A stretch of DNA of 44,157 nt from the NCBI GenBank assembly GCA_038253325.1, contig JBBSHE010000024.1, positions 1 to 44,157 on the forward strand, written 5' to 3'. Shown one piece after another: positions 1 to 7,524 of this stretch. Position 1 is the first letter of the stretch. Every line of letters starts with the position of its first letter. The DNA is from JBBSHE01 sp038253325. Its GTDB lineage: Bacteria; Actinomycetota; Actinomycetes; Propionibacteriales; Nocardioidaceae. The notes under the pieces were generated by a model, which worked only from the letters and a program-made list of their open reading frames with translations, searched no databases and had not been told where the DNA came from. Made by a program: the position numbers and the translations under genes.

Positions 1-129
1 CTGCGCGGCCGCCCCTCCCGTCTGCGCTGACCGGTCCGCGGACTCCGACCGTTGTGGACAGCGGTCGACGCACGAACGGCATTGCTGGCACGCTGACCCC
101 GTCCCCGGTCACGGTCAGGAGGTCGGCCA
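1..129. other. upstream non-coding stretch
   Basis: No convincing coding frame is visible here. The last bases contain AGGAGGT six bases before the ATG at 130, a strong ribosome binding site that fixes the start of the next gene. The rest may be the promoter region of that gene or of a divergent gene outside the window. Confidence 0.5.
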
Positions 130-1038
130 ATGCGCCCCGTGCTGCGTCCCGGGCTTCGTGTCCTTCGGCGCGACCCTCGTCTGGTCCAGGTCGGGCTGGA
201 TTGGCCAGGCGTGGTCGCGGTCGCTGATACGCCCGAGCTCCGCCACTTGCTGCACCGGATGGACGGGTCGCGGACGGCCGCCGGCATCGTCGCCATGGCC
301 GACGCCGACGGTGTCGACCGGGCGACGACGAATCACCTGCTGGCGACGATGGTCCGGCTTGGCATCGTCGTCGACCAGCCTGCGACGGTCGCCGGCTCGC
401 AGGGACAATCCGCGTCGGCCTGGGCGAACGCATGGCTGGTCGCGCCACCCCATGTGACGGCTGGCGAGCTGGTGGGGCGCCAACGCGCTGCGCGCTACTG
501 GGTGCACGGAGGCGGCGCGGTCGCCGACGCCGTACGCGCGGCGCTCCCAGGCCGACAGCTCACGCTGCACCCGAGTGCCGCGACGGTGTCCATACTCGCG
601 GCCGACCACGAACCGGACCGGCTGGTCGTCGACGAGCGGCTCCGTTCCGGTCAGCCACATCTCGTTGCACACGTACGCGACACCGTCGGTGTCGTCGGAC
701 CGTTCGTCGACCCGGGTGCGTCGGCTTGCCTTCGCTGCGTCGACGCCGCCCGAGCCGATCTCGACCCGGCTTGGCCGATCCTGGTCGCGTCGGCGACCGA
801 TCCGCCACCGACGGCTCCTTCCTGCGAGGAGGCGTTGGCCCGACTGGTCGGCGCGTATGCCGCCCGCGAGGCCGTGCAGTGGGCGACGGGGCTTCCGGTG
901 GCGTCCGTCGGCGCCACGATCGACATCCCGCTGGGGCCCGAAGGCCCGGAGCGTACCCGGTTCGAGCCACACCCCTGCTGCGGCTGCTGGTGGCAGGGCC
1001 ATGCCGACGAACGGACGCAGGCAATAATGGGCGCATGA
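130..1038 (+). CDS. ThiF/cyclodehydratase-like protein (TOMM leader-binding-like)
   Basis: A 302-residue protein resembling the actinobacterial proteins annotated as TOMM precursor leader peptide-binding or ocin-ThiF-like cyclodehydratase partners. Visible features are a central segment DPGASACLRCVDAARADLD with a CxxC pair (about residues 200-217) and a C-terminal HPCCGCWW cluster, which could bind zinc together. I see no ATP-binding motif of a full ThiF adenylating domain and no precursor peptide nearby. The stop overlaps the next start (ATGA at 1035-1038), so the gene is translationally coupled to the AarF-like gene. The same pairing is common at whiB7/uvrD2 loci of actinobacteria, which argues for a housekeeping role rather than bacteriocin synthesis. 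Function is unproven. Confidence 0.7.
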   Translation: MRPVLRPGLRVLRRDPRLVQVGLDWPGVVAVADTPELRHLLHRMDGSRTAAGIVAMADADGVDRATTNHLLATMVRLGIVVDQPATVAGSQGQSASAWANAWLVAPPHVTAGELVGRQRAARYWVHGGGAVADAVRAALPGRQLTLHPSAATVSILAADHEPDRLVVDERLRSGQPHLVAHVRDTVGVVGPFVDPGASACLRCVDAARADLDPAWPILVASATDPPPTAPSCEEALARLVGAYAAREAVQWATGLPVASVGATIDIPLGPEGPERTRFEPHPCCGCWWQGHADERTQAIMGA

Positions 1039-2348
1039 CCTCCATTCCGCGCAAGACGGTCGCCAGGACCGCGAGGCTGGCGAGCCTGCCGCTCGGCTTC
1101 GCCGGCCGCGCGACCGTCGGGCTCGGAAAGCGGATCGGTGGTGCGCCCGCCGACGTCGTGATCGGGCAGGTGCAGGAGCAGACCGCCGCCCAGCTGTTCA
1201 AGGTGCTCGGAGAGCTCAAGGGCGGCGCGATGAAGTTCGGTCAGGCGATGTCTGTGTTCGAGTCTGCGCTCCCCGAGAATCTCGCTGCCCCGTACCGGGC
1301 GACGCTGACCCAGCTGCAAGACGCGGCTCCCCCGATGCCGGCGTCGACGGTGCATGCAGTGATGGCACGCGAGCTCGGCGCTGGTTGGCGCCGATGGTTC
1401 CGGTCGTTCGAGGACGACCCGGCCGCTGCCGCGTCCATCGGCCAGGTCCACCGAGGCGTCTGGGAGGACGGTCGTCCGGTGGCCGTCAAGGTGCAGTACC
1501 CGGGTGCGGGGGATGCGTTGATGAGCGACCTTCGCCAGATCGCCCGTGCTGCCAAGTTGTTCAGCCGGCTGACTCCGGGCATCGACGTCAAGCCGCTGGT
1601 GGAGGAGCTGCAGGCCCGGATCGCCGAGGAGCTCGACTACGATCTCGAAGCCGCTGCGCAGCGAACATTCGCCGACCGGTTCCGAGGCGACCCGGTGATT
1701 GCCGTCCCCGACGTCGTCACGAACTCGACCCGCGTTCTGGTGACCGAGTGGCTCGAGTCCAACCGCTCGCTGGCACGACTGATCGTCGACGGATCGCCGC
1801 AGGATCGCAGCACCTACGGTGAGGCGTACGTACGCTTCCTGTTCTCCGGACCGGCACGCGCGGGGCTGCTGCACTCCGATCCCCACCCCGGCAACTACCG
1901 CATCCTCGCGGACGGTCGGCTTGGCGTGGTCGACTACGGGCTGGTAGCCCGGCTGCCTGACGGCCTGCCGCAACTCATCGGCGAGGTGTTGCGGCACGCC
2001 GCCGACGACGACTACGACGCCGTTCTCGACGGCATGCGCCGCGCCGGTTTCATCAAGCAGGACGCCGACATCGATCCCGAGGAGCTTCATCGCTATCTCG
2101 GTCCGTTCGTCGAGCCCGCTCGGACCGAGACGTTCGCGTTCAACCGAGAATGGATGCAGATGCAGTTCGCCCGGCTCAACGATCCTCGGCGGCCCGACTT
2201 CTCCACGATGCTGAAGATGAACCTGCCGCCCGAGTACCTGCTGATCCACCGGGTCTGGCTCGGTGGGATCGGTGTCTTGTCCCAGCTCGGTGCCCGGGCA
2301 CCGTTCCGGCGGATCCTCGAGGAGGAGATGCCGGGGTTCGCCGCCTGA
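1035..2348 (+). CDS. AarF/UbiB (ABC1) family atypical kinase
   Basis: A 437-residue ABC1/UbiB-family protein. The family signature KxGQ appears as KGGAMKFGQ near residues 68-76, and the alanine-rich loop that replaces the usual glycine-rich loop is AAAASIGQVH near residue 136. The catalytic region reads HSDPHPGN followed by VVDYG in place of DFG. Such proteins have unorthodox kinase or ATPase activity; in Gram-negatives they support ubiquinone synthesis, and the substrate in actinobacteria is unknown. The start was chosen because ATG at 1035 overlaps the upstream stop and gives the family's N-terminus. It corresponds in position to Rv3197 next to whiB7 in M. tuberculosis. Confidence 0.9.
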   Translation: MTSIPRKTVARTARLASLPLGFAGRATVGLGKRIGGAPADVVIGQVQEQTAAQLFKVLGELKGGAMKFGQAMSVFESALPENLAAPYRATLTQLQDAAPPMPASTVHAVMARELGAGWRRWFRSFEDDPAAAASIGQVHRGVWEDGRPVAVKVQYPGAGDALMSDLRQIARAAKLFSRLTPGIDVKPLVEELQARIAEELDYDLEAAAQRTFADRFRGDPVIAVPDVVTNSTRVLVTEWLESNRSLARLIVDGSPQDRSTYGEAYVRFLFSGPARAGLLHSDPHPGNYRILADGRLGVVDYGLVARLPDGLPQLIGEVLRHAADDDYDAVLDGMRRAGFIKQDADIDPEELHRYLGPFVEPARTETFAFNREWMQMQFARLNDPRRPDFSTMLKMNLPPEYLLIHRVWLGGIGVLSQLGARAPFRRILEEEMPGFAA

Positions 2349-2414
2349 CGAGCCGGACGCTGTGGGCCTTTCGGACCAGACCTCGTCGGGCCCTCGGACA
2401 GGCACCTTGACAGG

Positions 2415-2454
2415 AAGAGTGCCCGGTCCCCGTCATCGGGTCCCGGGCACTCTT
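2415..2454. terminator. strong hairpin after the AarF-like gene
   Basis: A perfect 12-bp inverted repeat (2415-2426 with 2443-2454, AAGAGTGCCCGG / CCGGGCACTCTT) lies 66 bases after the AarF stop and before the convergent small gene. The loop is itself GC-rich. It has T-rich flanks on both sides, so it could serve both convergent transcription units. Confidence 0.75.
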
Positions 2455-2524
2455 GCCCTTTCTCGCTCGCAGCTGCGAGCTGCTCTGCCCTCCCCGCACG
2501 CCAGGTGCGAGCAGGTTTCCACGC

Positions 2525-2689
2525 TCACAAGGTACGAGCGAGGATCAGCCGCGCGTGCGCGGTCGCGCGATCGGCCCGACGCCGCAAACGCTGGACGCGT
2601 TCGAGGCTTCGGCCGCGGTTGAGGAGGCGCGCCTGTTCGATGCGCGCCTCGATATGGGCACGCGCGACATCTTCATGGATGAGATTCAT
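2525..2689 (-). CDS. small conserved basic protein downstream of whiB7
   Basis: A 54-residue protein beginning MNLIHEDVARAHIEAR and rich in Arg, Ala and Leu, predicted as one or two amphipathic helices. Small proteins of this type recur near whiB genes in actinobacteria; their function is not known to me. The start at 2689 has GGAG seven bases upstream and matches the conserved N-terminus. An in-frame ATG at 2725 with AGAGGAA upstream would add 12 residues. It lies 77 bases after whiB7 on the same strand and may be co-transcribed with it. Confidence 0.65.
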   Translation of the reverse strand: MNLIHEDVARAHIEARIEQARLLNRGRSLERVQRLRRRADRATAHARLILARTL

Positions 2690-2766
2690 CTTGGTGCTCC
2701 TTGTCAAAGCAACGTCTGTTTGCATGGTTGGTTCCTCTTGCTGTTGGCCTACGCCAGCGATGCCGG

Positions 2767-3060
2767 TCACGCGGCCACCTCGCTCTTGCGTGGTCGACCT
2801 CGTGGACGCTTGCGGGCGACGACGGCTCCGGCAACGAAGAGCTGACCGCCCCAAACGCCCCATGGCTCCCGACGCTCGAGTGCGCCGTCGAGGCACAGTT
2901 CACGAACGGGGCAGTCGAGGCACAACGCCTTCGCCCGTTCGACATCGGCCGGAGCCTCGGCGAAGAAGAGCTCCGGGTCATTCAGCCGGCAGGGCAGGGT
3001 GCGCTGGTCGATCTCCGGGTCCGCCTGCGCGGCGAGCACGTCGAAAACGCTGATTGTCAT
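2767..3060 (-). CDS. whiB7: WhiB7-type iron-sulfur transcription factor
   Basis: A 97-residue WhiB protein. Four cluster-binding cysteines are at 24, 47, 50 and 56 (C...CxxCxxxxxC), followed by the GVWGG turn at 68-72 and a C-terminal AT-hook RGRPRK at 87-92. The AT-hook separates WhiB7 from other WhiB proteins. WhiB7 binds the primary sigma factor and activates intrinsic antibiotic resistance genes after ribosome stress. The ribosome binding site GGAGGTGA lies just upstream. The position next to uvrD2 and the AarF-like gene matches the mycobacterial locus. Expression is probably controlled by the leader described separately at 3102-3477. Confidence 0.95.
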   Translation of the reverse strand: MTISVFDVLAAQADPEIDQRTLPCRLNDPELFFAEAPADVERAKALCLDCPVRELCLDGALERREPWGVWGGQLFVAGAVVARKRPRGRPRKSEVAA

Positions 3061-3101
3061 GAGTCACCTCCATGTGACCACTCGTTGGTGAACGGGAAAC
3101 G

Positions 3102-3136
3102 AAAAAGCCGCGGATCCCTGTCGGGTTCCGCGGCTT
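3102..3136 (-). terminator. intrinsic terminator (attenuator) in the whiB7 leader
   Basis: Read on the minus strand, AAGCCGCGGA (3136-3127) pairs perfectly with TCCGCGGCTT (3114-3105) and is followed by a run of five T (3106-3102). This is a textbook Rho-independent terminator about 40 bases before the whiB7 start and 24 bases after the uORF stop. Transcription attenuation upstream of whiB7/wblC is established in mycobacteria and Streptomyces. Confidence 0.85.
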
Positions 3137-3170
3137 GGAGGTGGCCGGTCAGCGATCTCTCTAGACCGGC
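3137..3170 (-). promoter_or_regulatory. hairpin holding the uORF stop, plus an anti-Shine-Dalgarno segment
   Basis: A 7-bp stem (GCCGGTC at 3170-3164 with GACCGGC at 3150-3144 on the minus strand) has the uORF stop codon TAG in its loop. Immediately after it, CACCTCCA (3143-3136) is an exact 8-nt complement of TGGAGGTG (3072-3065), which contains the whiB7 ribosome binding site. The terminator stem lies between the two. This suggests alternative folds linked to ribosome position; the pairing is seen, the mechanism is inferred. Confidence 0.55.
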
Positions 3171-3355
3171 GGACTTCCAGCACGGATACCCGGGGACACA
3201 CCCTTGACGAACATCGGCAGATCGATGACGTACCCCTGGTGGAGGGACGTGGCGACTGTCGAGCAGCGAACGGGCGTCACCGCACCAAACGCGACGGGGG
3301 CAGCGCTGATCTGGGCGCGCTCGGTCGCGTTGGCGGCGGTTGCGGTGATGTTCAT
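3161..3355 (-). CDS. whiB7 upstream ORF (leader peptide)
   Basis: A 64-codon open frame between the whiB7 promoter and the attenuator, beginning MNITATAANATERAQ and ending RAGSPPV. It has a strong ribosome binding site (GAGGAGGG, nine bases before ATG). It does not resemble a known protein domain and is probably a sensing ORF, in line with whiB7/wblC loci where slowed translation of a leader ORF lets transcription pass the terminator. An inner ATG would give a 17-residue peptide, MFVKGVSPGIRAGSPPV. Its stop codon falls in the loop of the hairpin at 3144-3170. Confidence 0.65.
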   Translation of the reverse strand: MNITATAANATERAQISAAPVAFGAVTPVRCSTVATSLHQGYVIDLPMFVKGVSPGIRAGSPPV

Positions 3356-3438
3356 CGTGGCTTGCCCTCCTCTCGTCAGGCTCGGAGCTGGGAACTCGTT
3401 TCTGAGGTCCGCCGCCGGACTGTCCCGGCGGCTAGAGC

Positions 3439-3477
3439 AGACTACGCGGATCCGTTCGGGCCATGCAATCCAATTAA
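3439..3477 (-). promoter_or_regulatory. whiB7 promoter with AT-rich WhiB7 element
   Basis: On the minus strand, -35 TTGCAT (3468-3463) and -10 TAGTCT (3444-3439) are separated by 18 bases. TTAATTGGA abuts the -35 box on its upstream side in otherwise very GC-rich DNA. WhiB7 is known to activate promoters having an AT-rich stretch just upstream of -35, including its own, so autoregulation is likely. The element overlaps the 3' end of uvrD2. Confidence 0.65.
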
Positions 3478-5603
3478 CCCGGAGTTCGGGGTGTTGTGTC
3501 TGAACCGTGACCATCCTGGATGGCGGCTCCGTCGTTGACGAGCGCGAGTACCTCGTCGCCGTACTTGTCCAGCTTGGTCTGCCCGATGCCCGGGACCCGG
3601 ATCAGCGCCGGCGGATCGACCGGCCGCATCTCGGCCAGCGCGGTGAGGGTGGCGTCGGTGAACACGCAGTACGCCGGAACCGACTCGGACATCGCGCGCT
3701 CGCGTCGCCACGCGCGCAGCGACTCGAACAACGCCTCGTCGTAGTCGACGGGGCAATCGACGCAGCGTCCGAGCTTTCGTTCCGTCGCGTCACCGAGTGG
3801 ACGTGCACAGACGCGGCAGTGGGCGACCGTCCTCGCCGCCGAACCCTTGGCTCCGCGGCCACGACGTGTACGGCGCTCAGTTCCGGTACCGCTGTCGACC
3901 AGACCGTCCAGGAACCGCGACGGGATCCGCGATGCCCTGCCGCCGGCGTTTCGGGCGGCGGCCCAGGAGATCGACAGCCGGTCGCGCGCCCTGGTCATGC
4001 CGACGTAGAAGAGTCGCCGCTCCTCGGCGACGGCGGCCGGCGTGTCGGCGTACGAGATCGGCAGCGTTCCCTCGGTGACGCCGACGAGGAACACGACCGA
4101 CCACTCGAGGCCCTTGGCGGAATGCAACGTAGCCAGGGTCACCCCGTCGGTGGCGGGAGACTGTTGGGTGCTCATCCGTCGGTCGAGCTCGGCGACGAAG
4201 TCACTCAGAGGTGACTCGGATGCAGCCGACGCGTGGTCAGCCGCCAGCTTGACGATGGCTTGGAGCGACTCCCAGCGATCGCGTACGCGGCCACGGCCGG
4301 CCGGGGCCACCTCCGTCCAACCGGCCGTGCTCAAGACGTCCTGCACGCTCGCGACCAGGTCGGCCTGGTGCTCCTCGATCCGCGCCGCAACGCGCAGCAA
4401 CGTGACGGCTTCCCTCACCTCGCGGCGCTCGAAGAAGCGTTCGGTGCCCCGCACGACAAACGGAACCGAGCGGCGGGTGAGCTCCTCCTCGAAGTTCTCC
4501 GACAGCGCGTTGACTCGGAACAGAACCGCGATCTCGCGGGCGGCTACGCCGTTGGAAACCAGCGCAGCGATCTCGTTCGCGACGAGCTCGGCCTCCTCGA
4601 CCTCGTCGCCACATCGGTGGAACGTCACCGGCACCGAACTGGCCCGGGTTGGCCGCAGCGTCACGGCGCCGGATCGCGTGTCGGCCGACATCACCTGGTT
4701 CGCCGCAGCGAGTATCTCCGGCGTCGAGCGGTAGTTGCGAGTCAGCTCGATGCTGGTCGAACCCGGGAACGTCTTGGTGAAGTGGAGCAGGTAGTCGGCT
4801 CGGGCTCCCGCGAACGAGTAGATCGTCTGAGCCGGGTCGCCGACCACGCACAGCTCGGACCGTTCACCGAGCCACAGCCGCAGCAGCGAAAACTGCAGCG
4901 GGCTGACGTCCTGGAACTCGTCGACGACGAATGATTGGTACTGGCGTCGGAACTGCGACGCGACCCGGTCGTCCGCGCTCAGCACGCCGACCGCGCAGAG
5001 CAGCGTGTCTTCCATGTCGATGACGTGGCGGTCAGCCTTCACGTCTTCGTAGGACCGGTAGATCTGCGCGATCGACGCAACGTCGAACCCCGCCAGCTGA
5101 CGTCCGGCGGCGGTCGCCAGGGAAGGGTAGGAGTCCGGGCTCACGTTCGAGACCTTGGCCCACTCCACCTCGGACGCGAGGTCGCGCAGCTCACTGGGAC
5201 TCGCCTTGAGCCGCGATCGGCTCACGGCCTCGGCCACCATCGAGAGCTTCGACTCCACCAGCCGCGGAAGCTCGGTGTCGTAGATCTGAGGCCAGAAGAA
5301 TCGAGCCTGTCGAAGGGCGGCTGAGTGAAACGTCCGCGCCTGCACGCCATCGACACCAAGCTCGGCCAGCCGGGTCCGCATCTCGCCCGCGGCGCGGGTC
5401 GTGAACGTCACCGCGAGGATCTCGCTTTCGGGGCACGCGCCGGTATGGACGGCGTACGCGATCCGGTGGGTGATCGCGCGAGTCTTGCCGGTTCCGGCGC
5501 CTGCCAGCACCCGGACCGCACCGTCGAGACAGGTCGCGACGGCGTGCTGCTCGGGATCGAGACCGGTCAGCAGCTGCTCGCCGGACACGGTCGGGATTGT
5601 CAT
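3474..5603 (-). CDS. uvrD2: UvrD2-type DNA helicase with HRDC domain
   Basis: A 709-residue superfamily 1A helicase. Walker A is AGAGTGKT at about residues 34-41, Walker B is VVDEFQDVSP, and the QTIYSF and VTLATLHSAKGLEW motifs follow. After the helicase core comes a tetracysteine module with CxxC-x14-CxxC spacing (CRVC...CVDC) and then a C-terminal HRDC domain (LIRVPGIGQTKLDKYG). This layout and length are those of mycobacterial UvrD2 (about 700 residues), a 3'-5' helicase whose ATPase is DNA-dependent. ATG at 5603 was chosen over an upstream in-frame start at 5648 because it gives the usual N-terminus. whiB7 lies downstream with its own promoter. Confidence 0.93.
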   Translation of the reverse strand: MTIPTVSGEQLLTGLDPEQHAVATCLDGAVRVLAGAGTGKTRAITHRIAYAVHTGACPESEILAVTFTTRAAGEMRTRLAELGVDGVQARTFHSAALRQARFFWPQIYDTELPRLVESKLSMVAEAVSRSRLKASPSELRDLASEVEWAKVSNVSPDSYPSLATAAGRQLAGFDVASIAQIYRSYEDVKADRHVIDMEDTLLCAVGVLSADDRVASQFRRQYQSFVVDEFQDVSPLQFSLLRLWLGERSELCVVGDPAQTIYSFAGARADYLLHFTKTFPGSTSIELTRNYRSTPEILAAANQVMSADTRSGAVTLRPTRASSVPVTFHRCGDEVEEAELVANEIAALVSNGVAAREIAVLFRVNALSENFEEELTRRSVPFVVRGTERFFERREVREAVTLLRVAARIEEHQADLVASVQDVLSTAGWTEVAPAGRGRVRDRWESLQAIVKLAADHASAASESPLSDFVAELDRRMSTQQSPATDGVTLATLHSAKGLEWSVVFLVGVTEGTLPISYADTPAAVAEERRLFYVGMTRARDRLSISWAAARNAGGRASRIPSRFLDGLVDSGTGTERRTRRGRGAKGSAARTVAHCRVCARPLGDATERKLGRCVDCPVDYDEALFESLRAWRRERAMSESVPAYCVFTDATLTALAEMRPVDPPALIRVPGIGQTKLDKYGDEVLALVNDGAAIQDGHGSDTTPRTPG

Positions 5604-5704
5604 CGCCGCCCAGCCTAGACAACGGTCCGGACATCGATGATGTTGCATTGGTGCCGCGCCCGTTCCCGCTGGCGTGGCGCCGCGACGCTGCCGGCGGCCG
5701 ACCC

Positions 5705-5768
5705 TGGCATGGCAGATGGTCGCCTAGCGCGCCGATTTGCCCGCTTCGGGCGACCGCTTGCCATGCCA
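5705..5768. repeat. intergenic palindromic element, copy A
   Basis: In the 224-base gap between nudC and uvrD2, TGGCATGGCAGATGGTCGC (5705-5723) faces GCGACCGCTTGCCATGCCA (5750-5768): 16 of 19 positions pair. The TGGCATGGCA and TGCCATG cores and the TGGCAGAT word recur near 25.5 and 42.2 kb. The rest of the gap shows no gene. It may act as a transcript hairpin or be a dispersed repeat. Confidence 0.6.
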
Positions 5769-5827
5769 GCATGGGAAGTTCGAGCCGACGTCGGCGCGGA
5801 CATTCCCGTCCACAGATGCGTAGTGGT

Positions 5828-6727
5828 CTACCAGGAACCGGGGAGCGGGCCGCCGTACCAGTCCTCGACGAGCGCCCGGGCGATGGAGACGCCGCCCGGG
5901 AGGAGGACCGCGCCGGTCTCGGCCGCCTTGAGCATCTCGCGTCGGGTGAACCACCGGGCCTCGGTGATCTCCTCGCCGTCGACCTCGAACGCCGGGTCCG
6001 GCGTGTGGGCGAAGAAGCCGAGCATCAGGCTCGACGGCAGCGGCCAGGGTTGGCTGCCGACATAGACGACGTCGTCGACGACCAGGCCGACCTCCTCTGC
6101 GACCTCCCGTCGTACGGCCGCTTCGAGCGACTCGCCGGGCTCGACGAAGCCGGCCAGGGCGGAGAACCAGCCGTCCGGTCTCTGAGCGTTGTGGCCGAGG
6201 AGGACCCGGTCGTCGTCGTCGACCACAAGCATGATCACGGCCGGGTCGGTCCGGGGAAAGTGTGAGCTGCCGCAGTCGAGACAGCGCCGGGACTCACCGC
6301 CCCCGACGATCTCGGTAAGGCCGCCACAGCGCGCGCACCGCGGATGCGCTCGATGCCAGTTCGCGACACCCACCGCGTGCACTGCAAGGCTCGCCTCCCA
6401 TGCCTCCAGCCCGCCGAACAGCTCGCGCAGGCTCATCGCCGCCCGGTCGCCGAGCATGCCCGGGATGGCGAGAACCAGGAAGTAGACGGCGTCGCCGACC
6501 CTGCCCAGCAGTAGCCGGTCACCCTCCGGGGCGTCCCCGGTCGACAGGTACGCGAGCCCACCCTGCGATGTCACGGCAAGTCGGCCGCGTTCGTCGGCGA
6601 CGAGCACGCGCGTGGTCGCCGCCTTCCAGGCGCTCCGGTGGAACTCGGGATCACCCCGCTGGTGGCTCAACCGGTCGTGGAGGTCGGTGCTGAAGTTCAC
6701 CTTGGCCAGCGGACGTCTCTCCACCAT
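5828..6727 (-). CDS. nudC: NAD+ diphosphatase NudC (Nudix)
   Basis: A 299-residue NudC-type hydrolase that cleaves NAD(H) to NMN(H) and AMP and can remove NAD caps from RNA. A zinc ribbon (CARCGG then CLDCGS, about residues 130-152) precedes the Nudix domain. The Nudix box is GFVEPGESLEAAVRREVAEE (about 192-211), and the diagnostic SQPWPLPSS motif follows 18 residues later. Length and layout are standard. The position beside uvrD2 matches Rv3199c in M. tuberculosis. The divergent GNAT gene starts 74 bases away, so the two share an upstream region. Confidence 0.95.
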   Translation of the reverse strand: MVERRPLAKVNFSTDLHDRLSHQRGDPEFHRSAWKAATTRVLVADERGRLAVTSQGGLAYLSTGDAPEGDRLLLGRVGDAVYFLVLAIPGMLGDRAAMSLRELFGGLEAWEASLAVHAVGVANWHRAHPRCARCGGLTEIVGGGESRRCLDCGSSHFPRTDPAVIMLVVDDDDRVLLGHNAQRPDGWFSALAGFVEPGESLEAAVRREVAEEVGLVVDDVVYVGSQPWPLPSSLMLGFFAHTPDPAFEVDGEEITEARWFTRREMLKAAETGAVLLPGGVSIARALVEDWYGGPLPGSW

Positions 6728-6801
6728 CGTGACGATACGCGGAGGTCGCCGTGATCCGACGGCTCCCGTCTCGGTCCGCCCGCAGTGGTTGACTTCACGT
6801 C

Positions 6802-7401
6802 ATGGCGAGGCGATTCGAGGTACGGCCGCTGGATGACGACACCTGGCCACACCTCGAGGAACTGTTCGGTCGGCCGGGCGGCTCCATCGTCCGCGGTTGC
6901 TGGTGCATGTACTACCGCCGCAGCGGGACGGCAGGCGAGCAGCCGAAGGCACCCGACAACAAGGAGGCTTTGCATGCGCTCGCGAGGAGCTCGTGCGCGC
7001 CGGGTCTGCTCGGATACCTCGGCGGCGAACCCGTCGGCTGGGTGTCGCTCGGCCCTCGGGCGGACTACGCGAAGCTGCAGCGCTCACCGATCATGAAACC
7101 AGTGGACGACCTCCCTGTGTGGTCGGTGGTCTGCTTCTACGTCGACAAGGCGCACCGCGGCGTCGGCGTACAACGCCGGTTGCTGGCCGGTGCCGTCGAC
7201 CACGCTCGCCGCCATGGCGTTCGCACGCTCGAGGCGTACCCCGTCGACAAACCGGAACGTAGCCACGCCGACTTCATGTTCTTCGGGTCACGCAGCCTTT
7301 ACGAGCATGCCGGGTTCCGAGAAGTCGTCCGGCGCTCACCGACCCGGTTGGTCATGCGGCTGACCCTGAGGCCGCGCCGGCGCTCCGGCCCCGGCACCTG
7401 A
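6802..7401 (+). CDS. GNAT family N-acetyltransferase
   Basis: A 199-residue protein with a GNAT fold. The N-terminal half contains GCWCMYYRR. The acetyl-CoA binding signature is in VCFYVDKAHRGVGVQRRLL (about residues 110-128), and SRSLYEHAGFREV near 160-172 fits the last strands of the fold. The substrate cannot be predicted. The stop codon lies inside the first unit of a tandem repeat that runs up to the start of the next gene. It begins a plus-strand block inserted between nudC and adnB relative to the mycobacterial order. Confidence 0.85.
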   Translation: MARRFEVRPLDDDTWPHLEELFGRPGGSIVRGCWCMYYRRSGTAGEQPKAPDNKEALHALARSSCAPGLLGYLGGEPVGWVSLGPRADYAKLQRSPIMKPVDDLPVWSVVCFYVDKAHRGVGVQRRLLAGAVDHARRHGVRTLEAYPVDKPERSHADFMFFGSRSLYEHAGFREVVRRSPTRLVMRLTLRPRRRSGPGT

Positions 7402-7524
7402 CACAATCGCGCTCCAACTCCGGCACCTGACACAATCGCGCTCCGGCTCCGGCACCTGACACAATCGCGCAATGCCCCTAACCGCCGACACCTGACACAA
7501 TCGCGCAATGCCCCTAACCGCCGA
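7393..7524. repeat. tandem repeat across the GNAT/M20 junction
   Basis: CACCTGACACAATCGCGC occurs four times (7395, 7424, 7453 and 7489), at spacings of 29, 29 and 36 bases. The first unit contains the GNAT stop (GGCACCTGA). The last two units also carry AATGCCCCTAACCGCCGA (7471-7488 and 7507-7524), so the start codon and first codons of the M20 gene are duplicated upstream. The arrangement suggests recent slippage or duplication of the gene junction. Confidence 0.9.

Noticed and set aside
432..1034. In-frame upstream extension of the AarF-like protein
   Set aside because: The added sequence is Arg-rich shadow of the ThiF-like gene; ATG at 1035 overlaps the upstream stop.
651..2405. Long minus-strand open frame (584 codons) opposite the AarF-like gene
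   Set aside because: Composition is that of an antisense shadow in GC-rich DNA; the plus-strand AarF motifs are intact.
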